Below are positions 13,632 to 23,825 of a DNA stretch of 47,500 nucleotides, in pieces. Location of the stretch: contig MCFG01000123.1 of the NCBI GenBank assembly GCA_002104895.1, forward strand, positions 1-47,500, read 5' to 3'. Both the position numbers and the translations under genes were made by a program. This DNA comes from Anaeromyces robustus (Eukaryota > Neocallimastigomycota > Neocallimastigomycetes > Neocallimastigales > Neocallimastigaceae). Position 1 is the stretch's first letter. Every line of letters begins with the position of its first letter. The notes beneath the pieces are model-generated. The model was given only the letters and a program-made list of their open reading frames with translations. It was not told where the DNA came from and ran no database searches.

Positions 13632-14130
13632 TTTTGTGTTGTTCTTATTAATTTTTTTTTTAAGAAAAGAACAATAGCAATTATTGAAATATTAAATAAA
13701 ATAGTATTAATAAATAAAAAATTTTTTATTAAATTTGCTATTATACTCAATACAAATAATAAATAATATATCTATATATTAAAAATTATTTTATAATAAA
13801 TATAAATTAGAATATTACTATATTAATATATATTAAAAAAAAAAAAAATTAAAGAAATCTTATTATGGCTTAAAATATTAACTAATAGTAAATACATGTA
13901 TGTATATATGTTTGAAATTTAAATATCTATTTTTTTATAGATTTAATGATTAATATTAAACTAACTGATTAACATTTTATTATTTTTATATTATTTTCTA
14001 TATAATGTATTTAGAAGTAATTGATTATTTTTTCTTCCATTAATTTTCTTTTATTTTTATTTTTATTTTTATTTTTATTTTTATTTTTTACATTTTTTTT
14101 TTAAATTTGTGTAACAACAATAATAATTTA
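12244..14130. other. AT-rich intergenic region
   Basis: No supportable gene. The first ~150 bp, including a less AT-rich stretch around 12330-12400, are probably 3' UTR of the membrane-protein gene. Beyond this are homopolymers, an (AAT)n run at about 13581-13627, an (ATTTTT)n run at about 14049-14088 and the tandem duplication at 13149-13311. Confidence 0.55.
13149..13311. repeat. Two-copy ~80-bp tandem duplication
   Basis: The block ACTTTTATTT..AATTATTAAT.AGC, a T-run, then ACGAAATTTAATTAAAAGA occurs twice in succession, with small differences and T-run length variation. Confidence 0.75.
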
Positions 14131-14297
14131 TTCAAAATTTTAGCTAAGTTTATTTGTTTTCCAGGGAGACAATGGAAAAGAGATATTATATGTACATTAT
14201 TATCTAATTTTTTTTTTTTTAAAAAAAAAAAAAAAACTGTTTAAAGATCCTCGAAAACTCTAACAATGGTTGTTACTAGTATCTAGTATGCACCTGT
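14131..14297 (+). pseudogene. Probable decayed U2-snRNA-like copy
   Basis: A stretch that aligns loosely along the U2 genes downstream. TTTTAGCTAAG resembles the U2 TTTTGGCTAGG loop. GAGATATTATATGTACATTATTATCT resembles the stem IIb to pre-Sm segment. A long U-run stands where the Sm site should be. TTTAAAGA, then TAACAATGGT, then a hairpin with TACTAG/CTAGTA arms ending GCACC, resemble stems III and IV. Even the 3' flank (AAATATTTTATAATAA... then TTATACATTTATAT) resembles the U2 flank. The shared TAACAATGG lies 778 bp upstream of its place in copy 1, close to the array period of 830-850 bp. The GTAGTA branch-pairing element is absent and no CCAAT/TATA pair is seen, so it should not work as U2. 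A diverged unrelated small RNA is the alternative. Confidence 0.45.
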
Positions 14298-14389
14298 CAT
14301 TAATTCAATTAAACAAAAATATTTTATAATAAATTTATAATAAATAGTAAAGTTATACATTTATATTTATATATTATTAATTCTATATC

Positions 14390-14420
<31 letters not shown>

Positions 14421-14789
14421 AAATGTAACACAAACTATTAATTTTCATTATTTATAGAAAAAATGTTATGATATTAAGAATAAGAATTAATAAAATAATC
14501 TTGATTATTATAATAGTATAATTTAATATTTATAATATAACTTTCTATAGCTTTATAGTATAACTTTCTATAACTTTATAAATAATAAAATGAAATAAGA
14601 AAGAATAATTAATATTTTAATGGAAAAAAAAAAGTTAAGATATATTAGAAAGAATAAATAATTTTATTGGTTAATAGTAAATATTTAAATTAACCACTTT
14701 AAAATATTTTGTAATTTTTGGTATAGATATTTTTAACTAAACTAGAAAAAAAGAAGATATTAAATCCTGTTTTATTTAATATTTATTAA

Positions 14790-14859
14790 CCAATCAATTA
14801 TTTAAAATATTATTCAAGACATAAGATGCTTTTATTTTAAATAGTTTTAAGTATAAATA
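14790..14859 (+). promoter_or_regulatory. U2 copy 1 promoter: CCAAT and TATA elements
   Basis: CCAAT at 14790-14794 (101 nt before the predicted 5' end) and TATAAATA at 14852-14859 (39 nt before it) recur at the same offsets in copy 2, and within 2 nt in copy 3. A TTCAAGAC box at 14813-14820 lies where snRNA proximal elements usually sit and is shared with copy 2. A TATA box together with a proximal element fits RNA polymerase II or III; the Sm-class product argues for polymerase II. Confidence 0.6.
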
Positions 14860-14890
14860 GTGTGAGTGTTTTTTGTTATTTTAATTTCTC

Positions 14891-15082
14891 AGTCCACTCA
14901 GGCCTTTTGGCTAGGACAAAGTGTAGTATCTGTTCTTTTCAGTGTGATAACTGAAACGAGGTATTATAAATACCTCATTGTTATCTTACTTATTTTTTTA
15001 AACATAAGTTAAAGAATTTCATAGCTTGCTATGAGCTTTAACAATGGTATTCTTAGTATTGCACTATTTCTAAGTTATGCCA
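14891..15082 (+). ncRNA. U2: U2 spliceosomal snRNA, copy 1
   Basis: Recognised from the hallmark U2 5' half: GGCCTTTTGGCTAGG (stem-loop I), then GTGTAGTATCTGTTCTT, whose GTAGTA at 14923-14928 pairs with the intron branch site. Stem IIa (TTTTCAGT/ACTGAAAC) and stem IIb (GAGGTATT/ATACCTC) fold perfectly. ATTTTTTTA at 14992-15000 is the Sm-protein site. Stem III (CATAGC/GCTATG inside TTAAAG/CTTTAA) and stem IV (CTTAG/CTAAG with the TATTGCAC loop, as in other U2s) complete the RNA. The 5' end at A14891 is set by the human and yeast U2 distance to stem I; the 3' end is set by stem IV closure. It base-pairs with the branch point in the spliceosome, which this intron-dense genome needs constantly. 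Copy 1 has GGCC in stem I where copies 2 and 3 have GGTC. Confidence 0.95.
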
Positions 15083-15639
15083 AAATATTTTATTAATATA
15101 ATAATGAATTTAAAAATTATACATTTATATCTCCAAATATTTATACTTATTTTATTTTTTAATTGTAATTTTTTTAAATATAATATTATGAAGTAAAATA
15201 TTATTACTTATTACAAAAAAATATGTATTTATTTAACACATATACATCTTTATATTTTTATTTTATTTTTATATTGTCATATATTAATATATTAATAGTT
15301 GATGAAATAATCTTATAAAATAACTACCGTATTATATATATTTAAAATTTAAATTTCTATAGCTTAATAATAAAATGAAAAAAGAAAGAATAATTAATAA
15401 TTAATATTTAATTGTGTATTAGAAAAAATAAATAATTTATTGGTTAATATTAAATATTTAAATTAACCACCACTTTAAAATTTATAACTTTATTAAATAA
15501 TATAAATTATTCAAGACTTTTTAGGTATAATAATTAACAATATATACACTTTTTAGAATAGTTATTTTTAACTAAAAAAGAAAAAAAAAAAAGAAAAGAA
15601 AAAAAAGATATAAATGTGGTTTTATTTAATATTTATTAA
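15083..15639. other. Spacer between U2 copies 1 and 2
   Basis: No gene. The first ~175 bp match the flank after copy 3 essentially base for base. The remainder, from about 15298, is nearly identical to the spacer between copies 2 and 3. It includes an inverted pair GGTTAAT/ATTAACC near 15442-15468, present in all upstream spacers, and a second ATTCAAGAC motif near 15508. Confidence 0.75.
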
Positions 15640-15709
15640 CCAATCAATTATTTAAAATATTATTCAAGACATAAGATGTTATTATTTTAAATAGTTTTGA
15701 ATATAAATA
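15640..15709 (+). promoter_or_regulatory. U2 copy 2 promoter: CCAAT and TATA elements
   Basis: CCAAT at 15640-15644 and TATAAATA at 15702-15709, at exactly the same distances (101 and 39 nt) from the RNA 5' end as in copy 1. TTCAAGAC lies at 15663-15670. Confidence 0.6.
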
Positions 15710-15740
15710 ATGTAAAAGTACTTTTTTATTTTTATTTCTC

Positions 15741-15931
15741 AGTCCACTCAGGTCTTTTGGCTAGGACAAAGTGTAGTATCTGTTCTTTTCAGTGTGATAA
15801 CTGAAACGAGGTATTATAAATACCTCATTGTTATCTTACTTATTTTTTAAACATAAGTTAAAGAACTTCATAGCTTACTATGAGTTTTTAACAATGGTAT
15901 TCTTAGTATTGCACTATTTCTAAGTTATGCC
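15741..15931 (+). ncRNA. U2: U2 spliceosomal snRNA, copy 2
   Basis: Same layout as copy 1, with the branch-pairing GTAGTA, stems IIa and IIb and the Sm site unchanged. Differences are few: GGTC for GGCC in stem I (a G-U wobble still pairs), and CATAGCTTACTATGAG in stem III, where the loop-closing G is A and the outer strand has altered. Stem IV is identical. Nothing seen would disable it. The spacing to copy 1 is 850 bp. Confidence 0.93.
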
Positions 15932-16471
15932 AAAATATTTTATTTATAAAATAATGAATTTAAAAATTATACATTTATACTTTCAAATATTTATATTTAT
16001 TTTTTATATATAATTTTTTTTTAAATATAATATCATAAAGAGAAATATTATTAATTATTATAAAAAATATATATTTATATAACACATACACATCTTTAAT
16101 TTTTTTATTTTATTTTTATATTGTCATATATTAATATATTAATAGTTGATGAAATAATCTTATAAAATAACTACCGTATTATATATATTTAAAATTTAAA
16201 TTTCTATAGCTTAATAATAAAATGAAAAAAGAAAAAATAATTAATAATTAATATTTAATTGTGTATTAGAAAAAATAAATAATTTATTGGTTAATATTAA
16301 ATATTTAAATTAACCACCACTTTAAAATTTATAACTTTATTAAATAATATAAATTATTCAAGACTTTTTAGGTATAATAATTAACAATATATACACTTTT
16401 TAGAATAGTTATTTTTAACTAAAAAAGAAAAAAAAAGGATATTAAATGTGGTTTTATTTAATATTTATTTA
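15932..16471. other. Spacer between U2 copies 2 and 3
   Basis: No gene. The first ~190 bp have diverged from the flanks of copies 1 and 3. The remainder is nearly identical to the spacer between copies 1 and 2. Confidence 0.75.
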
Positions 16472-16541
16472 CCAATCAATTATTTAAAATATTATTCAAA
16501 ACATAAAATGTTTTTATTTTAAATAGTTTTGAATATAAATA
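16472..16541 (+). promoter_or_regulatory. U2 copy 3 promoter: CCAAT and TATA elements
   Basis: CCAAT at 16472-16476 (99 nt upstream) and TATAAATA at 16534-16541 (37 nt upstream). The proximal box is changed to TTCAAAAC. Confidence 0.55.
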
Positions 16542-16570
16542 GTGTAAAAATACTTTTATTTTAGTTTCTC

Positions 16571-16760
16571 AGTCCACTCAGGTCTTTTGGCTAGGACAAA
16601 GTGTAGTATCTGTTCTTTTCAGTGTGATAACTGAAACGAGGTATTATAAATACCTCATTGTTGTCTTACTTATTTTTTAAACATAAGTTAAAGATTTTCA
16701 TAGCTTGCTATGAGCTTTAACAATGGTATTCTTAGTATTGCACTATTTCTAAGTTATGCC
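16571..16760 (+). ncRNA. U2: U2 spliceosomal snRNA, copy 3
   Basis: Third tandem U2, 830 bp after copy 2. Stem I has GGTC as in copy 2, while stem III (CATAGCTTGCTATG, CTTTAA) matches copy 1, so it combines features of both. One A-to-G change sits before the Sm site (GTTGTCTTAC). Branch-pairing element, Sm site and stem IV are intact. Confidence 0.93.
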
Positions 16761-16957
16761 AAAATATTTTATTAATATAATAATGAATTTAAAAATTATA
16801 CATTTATATCTCCAAATATTTATACTTATTTTATTTTTTAATTGTAATTTTTTTAAATATAATATTATGAAGTAAAATATTATTACTTATTACAAAAAAA
16901 TATGTATTTATTTAACACATATACATCTTTATATTTTTATTTTATTTTATATATCAT

Positions 16958-17145
16958 GTATTAATATTTGATGAAATAATCTAATATAATGATTACTTAA
17001 TTATATATATTTATAATATTAATTAAAAAAAAAAATTAATTAAAATTTTTTCTATTTATTTTTTATTACATCAATATATATATAAATAATAAGGCAGTTA
17101 TTTTATTAGATTATTTCACCACCAAATATTAATATATTAATATTT
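16958..17145. repeat. Inverted duplicate of U2 spacer fragment
   Basis: The segment about 17085-17145, read on the minus strand, matches the U2 spacer (ATTAATATATTAATA, then GAAATAATCT, then AAAATAACT.CC.TATTAT) with few differences. A direct copy of the same spacer piece lies at about 16958-17005, so the two form long inverted arms around about 80-90 bp. This is either an inversion at the array edge or a small foldback element carried in each spacer. Confidence 0.65.
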
Positions 17146-17195
17146 TTATTTAATTATCAAATATTATGAGAAATATATATATTTGTAATTTTTGG

Positions 17196-17233
<38 letters not shown>

Positions 17234-17306
17234 AAACAAAAATAATTAACGAAAAATCATAAACGAATATTATTATATAATAATTATAATAATAAATATA
17301 AATAAA

Positions 17307-18454
17307 ATGTCTTTAGAAAAGAAAGTCGAAATTTTAATTGTTGGTGCTGGTAGTATTGGAAGAGTAAAGTATCAAAAAAAATTAACTATTAATATTAAAG
17401 TTTTTTGTAATAAATAATAATAAATATTATTTTATAATAAAAAAGTAATAATTAATATATATTATAATAATATATATTTATATAAATATGTTGAAATTAA
17501 GGATAAATAAAATTAATAAATAAAATTAATAAATATAAAAATATAAAAATATATAATAAGAAAATAAATTCTATTTATCAAATTCTATATATATATACCT
17601 TAAAATTTAATAATTCAATTTAAATTATTTTTGAAATTAATATTTAAATTTTAAATTTTATTTATTTACTTGATATATTATCTATTAAATAAATTTTATT
17701 AAACATATAATTATAGGTTTATGGATACCATTTTTGGAAAGGTGGTGCTAACATTCACTATTATGTACGTGATCATAATAAACAAAATCTTATCAATTAT
17801 CCTTTACGTATGCATAAATTATCTTCTTCAGTTCGTTGGTTTAATAAATCTGAAACAAAGGAATTCTCTGAATATGATGTTATTACCGATAACGAAATTA
17901 AAAATAATAATGCTACAAACTTACCTTCACAGTTGGACTATGTTATATTTACAATTCCAACACATCGTATAAGTGAGGGGGAATGGTTACAATCTTTAGT
18001 ATCTTTTTTAAACAATAAATATCAAAATAAAGTTTATTATAGTAGTCCAGTACCTGAAATTACAGGTATGCAACGTTATATTAATGTAGGTATTGATAAA
18101 AATCATCTTATTTCAGGTCAAATTGCTTGTGATTGCTATAATGCTCCTATTGATAATCAAAGCTTTGAAGCTCGAGGTATTGAAATAGCTAAAAAAGATG
18201 ATGAAGAAAATAATCCAAATAAAGTTATTGTATATTATCAATCTGGTCAAGAATTATTTGGTGAATTAACTACTGAAGCTAAAGAAGCATCTAATAAGTT
18301 GGCTATTATTTTAAATCAAGGAGGTATATATATATATATATACATATATATATTATAAATGTATTCGAAAAAGAATTCATTTATAATATTTATTATAAAA
18401 TATTAATTATACGATGATTATAATTTTTAATATAAATATTAATATTAATCATTT

Positions 18455-18538
<84 letters not shown>

Positions 18539-19046
18539 TATTATTATTATTATTATTCTATTCAAACCATAAATAGGATTAAACGCAAAAAGTATTGGTA
18601 GAGATACAGAATATGGTTTACGTTTTCCAATAATGACTCCAATGTTTATGAGTTATACAATTTATAAATGGAATTTTGCAGAACTTGCTAAACATTTTTC
18701 AATTATGTCTTTAGTTACAGGCTCTTTTCGTGAAATTGCTACAGTTGTTAAGAAGAAGACAAATAATCAATGTGGATTTCCAATAAAAGCAATGTCATAT
18801 ATTCCAACAGCACATTTAACGACTTTTCTTTTCAGTCCTTTCTTTTTTGTACTTCATATATATGCTAAATATGTTAGTTCCTTTGACATTGAGGCACTTG
18901 GAAATGCCAATTATAATGGTAAATTAAGGGAACAAACTAATTTTATAATTAATAGTATTTGTAGTGATGCTACAAAGAATAATGTTAAATTATCAAATTT
19001 CACTAAATTAGTTGAAAAATATAAATTATCTCAAAAGAATAATTAA
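17307..19046 (+). CDS. Ketopantoate reductase-like protein 1 (ApbA fold)
   Basis: Three exons: 17307-17363, 17717-18323 and 18577-19046, giving 377 residues. Introns are GTAAAG..TATAG (phase 0) and GTATAT..AATAG (phase 1); the second contains a long AAT/ATT run. Residues about 9-18 hold the Rossmann dinucleotide motif GAGSIG, joined by splicing to VYGYHFWKGG and the basic VRD turn, as in NADPH-dependent ketopantoate reductases. The C-terminus has the ApbA C-terminal helix pattern (NNVKLSNFTKLVEKYK). In place of the family's VT(L/V)K and LxNG motifs it has FTIPTH and SSPVPE, so two catalytic residues known in E. coli PanE look replaced. A hydrophobic segment around HLTTFLFSPFFFVLHIY near the C-terminus may be a membrane anchor. 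Substrate unknown; pantothenate synthesis is doubtful. Tandem with the gene at 19868. Confidence 0.85.
18457..18557. repeat. (AAT)n/(ATT)n inverted microsatellite in intron
   Basis: About 27 AAT units followed directly by about six ATT units inside intron 2 of the first reductase-like gene. The two halves are self-complementary. Confidence 0.9.
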
Positions 19047-19309
19047 ATAATTTTTATTTTTTTAACGATTTTTTATTATTTAAAAAAAAATAATAATAAC
19101 AATAATATAGTATATATACAACATAAAATAATTAACAAAATAAAAAACGAAATCAATAGTATATATATATATATAAATTATATATAATAAATAATAAAAA
19201 TATTATTGATATTAAACAAATCATTTATAATATATGTTATTAATCACTGAAAATAAATAAATATTGACATGTAAAAAAATATATATTTAATAATACACTC
19301 AAAAAAATC

Positions 19310-19342
<33 letters not shown>

Positions 19343-19867
19343 AAAGTATATTGATAAATATTTATAATATATATAAAACTTATTAAAACTTATTAATAAA
19401 TAATAATAAAATTGAAAAAAATTATATTTTACATTTTGATCAATTAATAAAAAATTATAAATATTAAATGAATAAAGTATGAATATTTTTTATTACTACT
19501 ACTATTATTATTATTATTATTATTATTTTTTTTTTTTTTATTTTTTTTTTATTTAATTTTTTTTAAAAAAAATCATACGATGGTACTATTGTGGAACATC
19601 CCATTTTAAATACATAAATACAAAAATAAAAATTATATTTGTAATAATACCAAAAAAAAAAAAATAATTATTTTAAAAATATCCAATAAAAATAATTTTA
19701 ATTTGGATAATAATGAAATTTTAATTAAATAAAATTTTATTTATTAATTATTTATTATTATTATTATTATTATTATTTTTTTTTTAAAAAAAAAACAGTT
19801 ATTTATAAATATAATATTATTTTATACTTTAATAAAAGATAAAATAGTATATTAAAAAAAAAAAAAG
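19047..19867. other. Intergenic region between the reductase-like genes
   Basis: AT-rich, with TA and ATT runs. A GC-richer patch at about 19576-19608 (ACGATGGTACTATTGTGG) lies 260-290 bp upstream of the next gene and may be a promoter or transcribed leader. No other feature seen. Confidence 0.5.
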
Positions 19868-21224
19868 ATGACTGAAGAAAGACAAACAGAAGTTTTAATT
19901 ATCGGTTGTGGTAACATTGGACGTGTAAATAATCATTATTTTATGTATATTAATAAAAATTATATATATTATATAAGTGAATTTAATGTTAAATATTATA
20001 ATTATAAAAATTTTTAATATATATACTTTATGAAGTTATTATAAAAAAATAATTTAAGTTTATGTAAAACTATACAATTATTTATAATAAATTTATAAGA
20101 ACATTTAAAAAAAAAAAAAAAAAAAAGATCTTTAGTAATTCTTATAATTTATAATAATTTTTTTTTAAATTTTAATAATAATTTTATTTATATTTGTTTT
20201 ACATATATATATATTTATATTTTTTTCTAAACAAATTATATTATTAAATTTCAATTGGTTTAATTTTATTTTATTTTATTTTATTTTATTTTATTTTATT
20301 TTTATTTAAAAATAAATATAATTAAATTGAAATAATTTGTTATTTTTATTATATTTAAATTATTATTATTTTTTAATTATCTTATGTTTTAGGTTTACGG
20401 TTACCATCTTTTCAAAGGTGGAGCAAAAATTCATTTTTATGTTCGTGAACATCATAGAGAGAATCTCACCAAATATCCATTACGTATGCACCGTTTATCT
20501 TCCCCTATTCGTTTTTGTAATAAATCTAGTACTGAAAAGTTTTCTGACTATACAATTACAACAGATACAGATATTGCTAATGGAAATGCTCCAAATTTAC
20601 CAGAACAATTGGATTATGTTATTTTTGCTGTTCCAATTAACCGTTTTAGTGAAGGTGACTGGTTAAAAACTTTAATTACTTTTCTTAATAATAAATATCA
20701 AAAAAATGTTTATTATGCATGTCCAGTTCCAGATGAAACTCGTATGCAACGTATAGTAGATATGGGTATTGACAAGAGTCAACTTATTTCTGGTCAAACT
20801 AATACTTGCTCATACTTTGCACCATTAGCTAATCAAAAAATTGAACCACGTGGTAAAGAAACAGCTAAAAAAGATAGTGAAGATAGTAACCCAAATAAAG
20901 TTATTGTTTATTGTACCACTTCTCCTGAATGTTTAGGTCAATTAACCGAAGAAGCTAAAGATGCTACAGATAAATTAGTTAAAATATTAAATAAAGGAGG
21001 TAAAATTATTATATATATAATAATTTTAAATTAATAAATTAATAATAATGATTATAAAAATCATTATTTTATATATCTATATATCTATATATCTATATTT
21101 ATATATTTATATATATATCTATATATTTATATTTATATATTTATAAATGTTGATACGAAATATAAATAATATTAATTTTAATTTTTTCAAAATATATATT
21201 AAATTGTTCATTTTACTAATTCTA

Positions 21225-21260
<36 letters not shown>

Positions 21261-21333
21261 TGTTTAATATGGAAAATAATATTATTTAAATTATTCACAA
21301 AACAACAACAACAACAACAACAACAACAATAAC

Positions 21334-21364
<31 letters not shown>

Positions 21365-21837
21365 TACAAATATATAAAGGATTAAATACTGTAAATGTTG
21401 GTAAAGATACTGAATATGGTTTAATTACTTATGTAGGTATACCTGTATTTGTAGGATTTGCAATGTATGATTGGAATTTACTTAATGCTGGTAAAGATAT
21501 AGTTACTATGACAACATTAACAGGAGCTATTAGTGAAACTGCTCAAATTGTTATGAAAAAAACTAATAATCAATGTAATTCCATTATTAAGATGATCCCA
21601 TTCATTCCAACTTTACTTTTCTGTTTTGCTCTTATAGTTATTCATTTCTTTTCTCTTTATGTTAGCTCTTTTGATATTGAAGCATTTTGTAATGCTCACT
21701 TTAATGTTAAATTAAATGAACAAACTGATTATGGAATTGAATTTATTAATAGAGAAGCTGAAGAATATAACGTTAGTATTACAAATTTCCAAACTTTATT
21801 AAAAAAATATAAAGATTCTGTAAAGAAAGATGAATAA
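19868..21837 (+). CDS. Ketopantoate reductase-like protein 2 (ApbA fold)
   Basis: Three exons: 19868-19924, 20393-20999 and 21380-21837, giving 373 residues. Exons 1 and 2 are exactly as long as in the gene at 17307 (57 and 607 nt), with the same intron phases, so the pair arose by tandem duplication. The Rossmann motif is GCGNIG followed by VYGYHLFKGG. FAVPIN and ACPVPD stand where canonical reductases have the catalytic Lys and LxNG. A hydrophobic stretch (IPTLLFCFALIVIHFFSLY) precedes the helical C-terminus, again suggesting a membrane-bound form. The protein is clearly diverged from its neighbour, so the duplication is not recent. Cofactor binding is likely; substrate is unknown. Confidence 0.85.
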
Positions 21838-22350
21838 ATAATAAAACAACAAAAAAAAAAAAAAATAGAAATAATAATAATAAATACTTAAAAATAAATG
21901 AATAATTTAATTAATCAATTAAGTCATATTAATAAAATAATATAATATGTTCAAAGCAAACAGTATCAAATAGTTAAATAAATAAACTTATAAAATAAAA
22001 TAAAATGAAATAAAATAAAAAAGAAATAAAATGAAATAAAATAAAAAGTAAGCAAGTCAATAAATATATACATTAATATAAACACATCCAAGAAAGAAAA
22101 AAAATTAAAAATGCAACAAACAAATATAAAATTATATATTTTATAAAAAAAATAAAAATAAAAAAAAATAATAAAATAATAAAAATAAAATATAAATATA
22201 TTTTTTATTTTTTTATATAAATTAAAATTTAATAATGATAAAAATATTAAAACAAAAAGCAAACCAATATTTTAATAAATGAAAAATATAATTAATTCAA
22301 ATAATAATAAGTAAATAAATAAATCATAAATAAAATAAAAAAAAAAAAAA

Positions 22351-22446
22351 AAGCAAATATAAATAAAAAAAGCAAATATAAAAAAAAGCAAATAAATAAA
22401 AAAAGCAAATATAAAATAAAATAAAATAAAATAAAAAAGCAAATAT
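22351..22446. repeat. Irregular AAGCAAATA repeat
   Basis: Five copies of AAGCAAATA separated by variable A-rich or AAAAT spacers. Confidence 0.7.
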
Positions 22447-23140
22447 ATTAAACATAACATATAAATATAAGTTTATTAAAAAAACATATAATATTAACAC
22501 TGTTGATCATGGCATTGGTAATATATATATTATATATTTTTATTTATTGCAATTTATAATTAATAATAATAATTATAATTTTTTTTTTTACTTTATGTAT
22601 TATTAACATAAATAATTATATTTTATTATTTTAACTTTTTTGGTGTTTGTAAAATATATATATATTTATTATAATTAACATTATTTTTTATATATTATTA
22701 ATAATTATAATTATCAATAATGTTAAAAAACTTACATTTTTATATTTTTTTTTCTTTTATTTTTTTTCTTTCTTTTATTTTTTTTTTTCTTTCTTTTATT
22801 TGAAGAATTTAAAGTTGTTTAAGAAAATACAAAAAATCAAAATAATAATAATAATAATTATAATGATAATAATATACAGTTTTTATTATTATTTTTGTCT
22901 TTTAATTTTTTTTTTTTATTTTTTTTTATTTTTTATTTATAATATTATATTTCTTATTATTTTAAAAATTTATATACAGTACTATATTTAATAATATTCT
23001 AATATATATATATATTTTTGATGCTCTTTTTTTTTTTGTGGAAACTATTAATTTATATATATTAATTTAATAATATTCCTAAATATTATAATATTTTAAC
23101 TTTTATCTATAATTTGTCAAAATTGTTCTAATGTATAAAT

Positions 23141-23260
23141 AATAATGGAAAATTAATAATAATAATAAATAATAATAAATAATAATGGAAAATTAATAAT
23201 AATAATAAATAATAATAAATAATAATGGAAAATTAATAATAATAATAAATAATAATAAAT
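23141..23260. repeat. Three-copy 40-bp tandem repeat
   Basis: The unit begins AATAATGGAAAATTAATAAT and starts at 23141, 23181 and 23221; the last copy runs into AAT repeats. Confidence 0.9.
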
Positions 23261-23825
23261 AATAATAAATATTAAATAATATATCCTTATTAAAATCTTT
23301 TTTTATTAAAGTCTTTTTTTTAGAAAAATAAATGTTAAATTTATATAATTATTATTATTATACTAACAATGAATTATTCTATTTTTGTGAAACATTAAAA
23401 AAAAAAAAAAAAAAAAGAATTATGTTATTTAATTAATTCATTTTATTAAATAATAAAGTTTTTGAAATAAAATATTTTATATTATTATAAATTATTCTAT
23501 AGCATAAATAATTATTTTAAAATTTATTTATTATATTAAATTATTTCAGGAAAAAAGAAAAAAAAAGTATATTAAATAAAAAAGATTTCTATTAATAGAA
23601 TTAATAGTATTAACAGTTATAATTAATATAAAATAAATAATTTTATATAGTATATTTGTTATTATAAAATGTTTTATTATTGATTATCATGTATTTTTTT
23701 TTACAAATTATATATTGTATATTTATAAAACTCTAGAATATTATTTAATTATTATCTTTTTGTTTTTTTGTTTTTTTTTTTCATTATAAAAATTATAATA
23801 AATGATTAACTTATTATAGTTTTAT

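Larger units (their letters stand above)
21838..23825. other. Intergenic region between converging genes
   Basis: Convergent 3' ends of the second reductase-like gene and the minus-strand membrane-protein gene. It contains AAAAT-rich DNA (about 21990-22210), the AAGCAAATA repeats, T-runs and the 40-bp repeat. A GC-richer patch at about 22500-22520 (TGTTGATCATGGCATTGG) has no explanation. Reading frames here on either strand are low-complexity artefacts. Confidence 0.5.

Noticed and set aside
14131-14297. U1, U4, U5, U12 or U3 RNA identity for this GC-richer stretch
   Set aside because: None of the signature sequences I know for those RNAs (U1 ACTTACCTG, U5 GCCTTTTAC loop, U3 box C) is present; resemblance to the neighbouring U2 is better.
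22800-22991. 63-codon plus-strand frame between the converging genes
   Set aside because: A/T low complexity with no domain, signal or splice partner.
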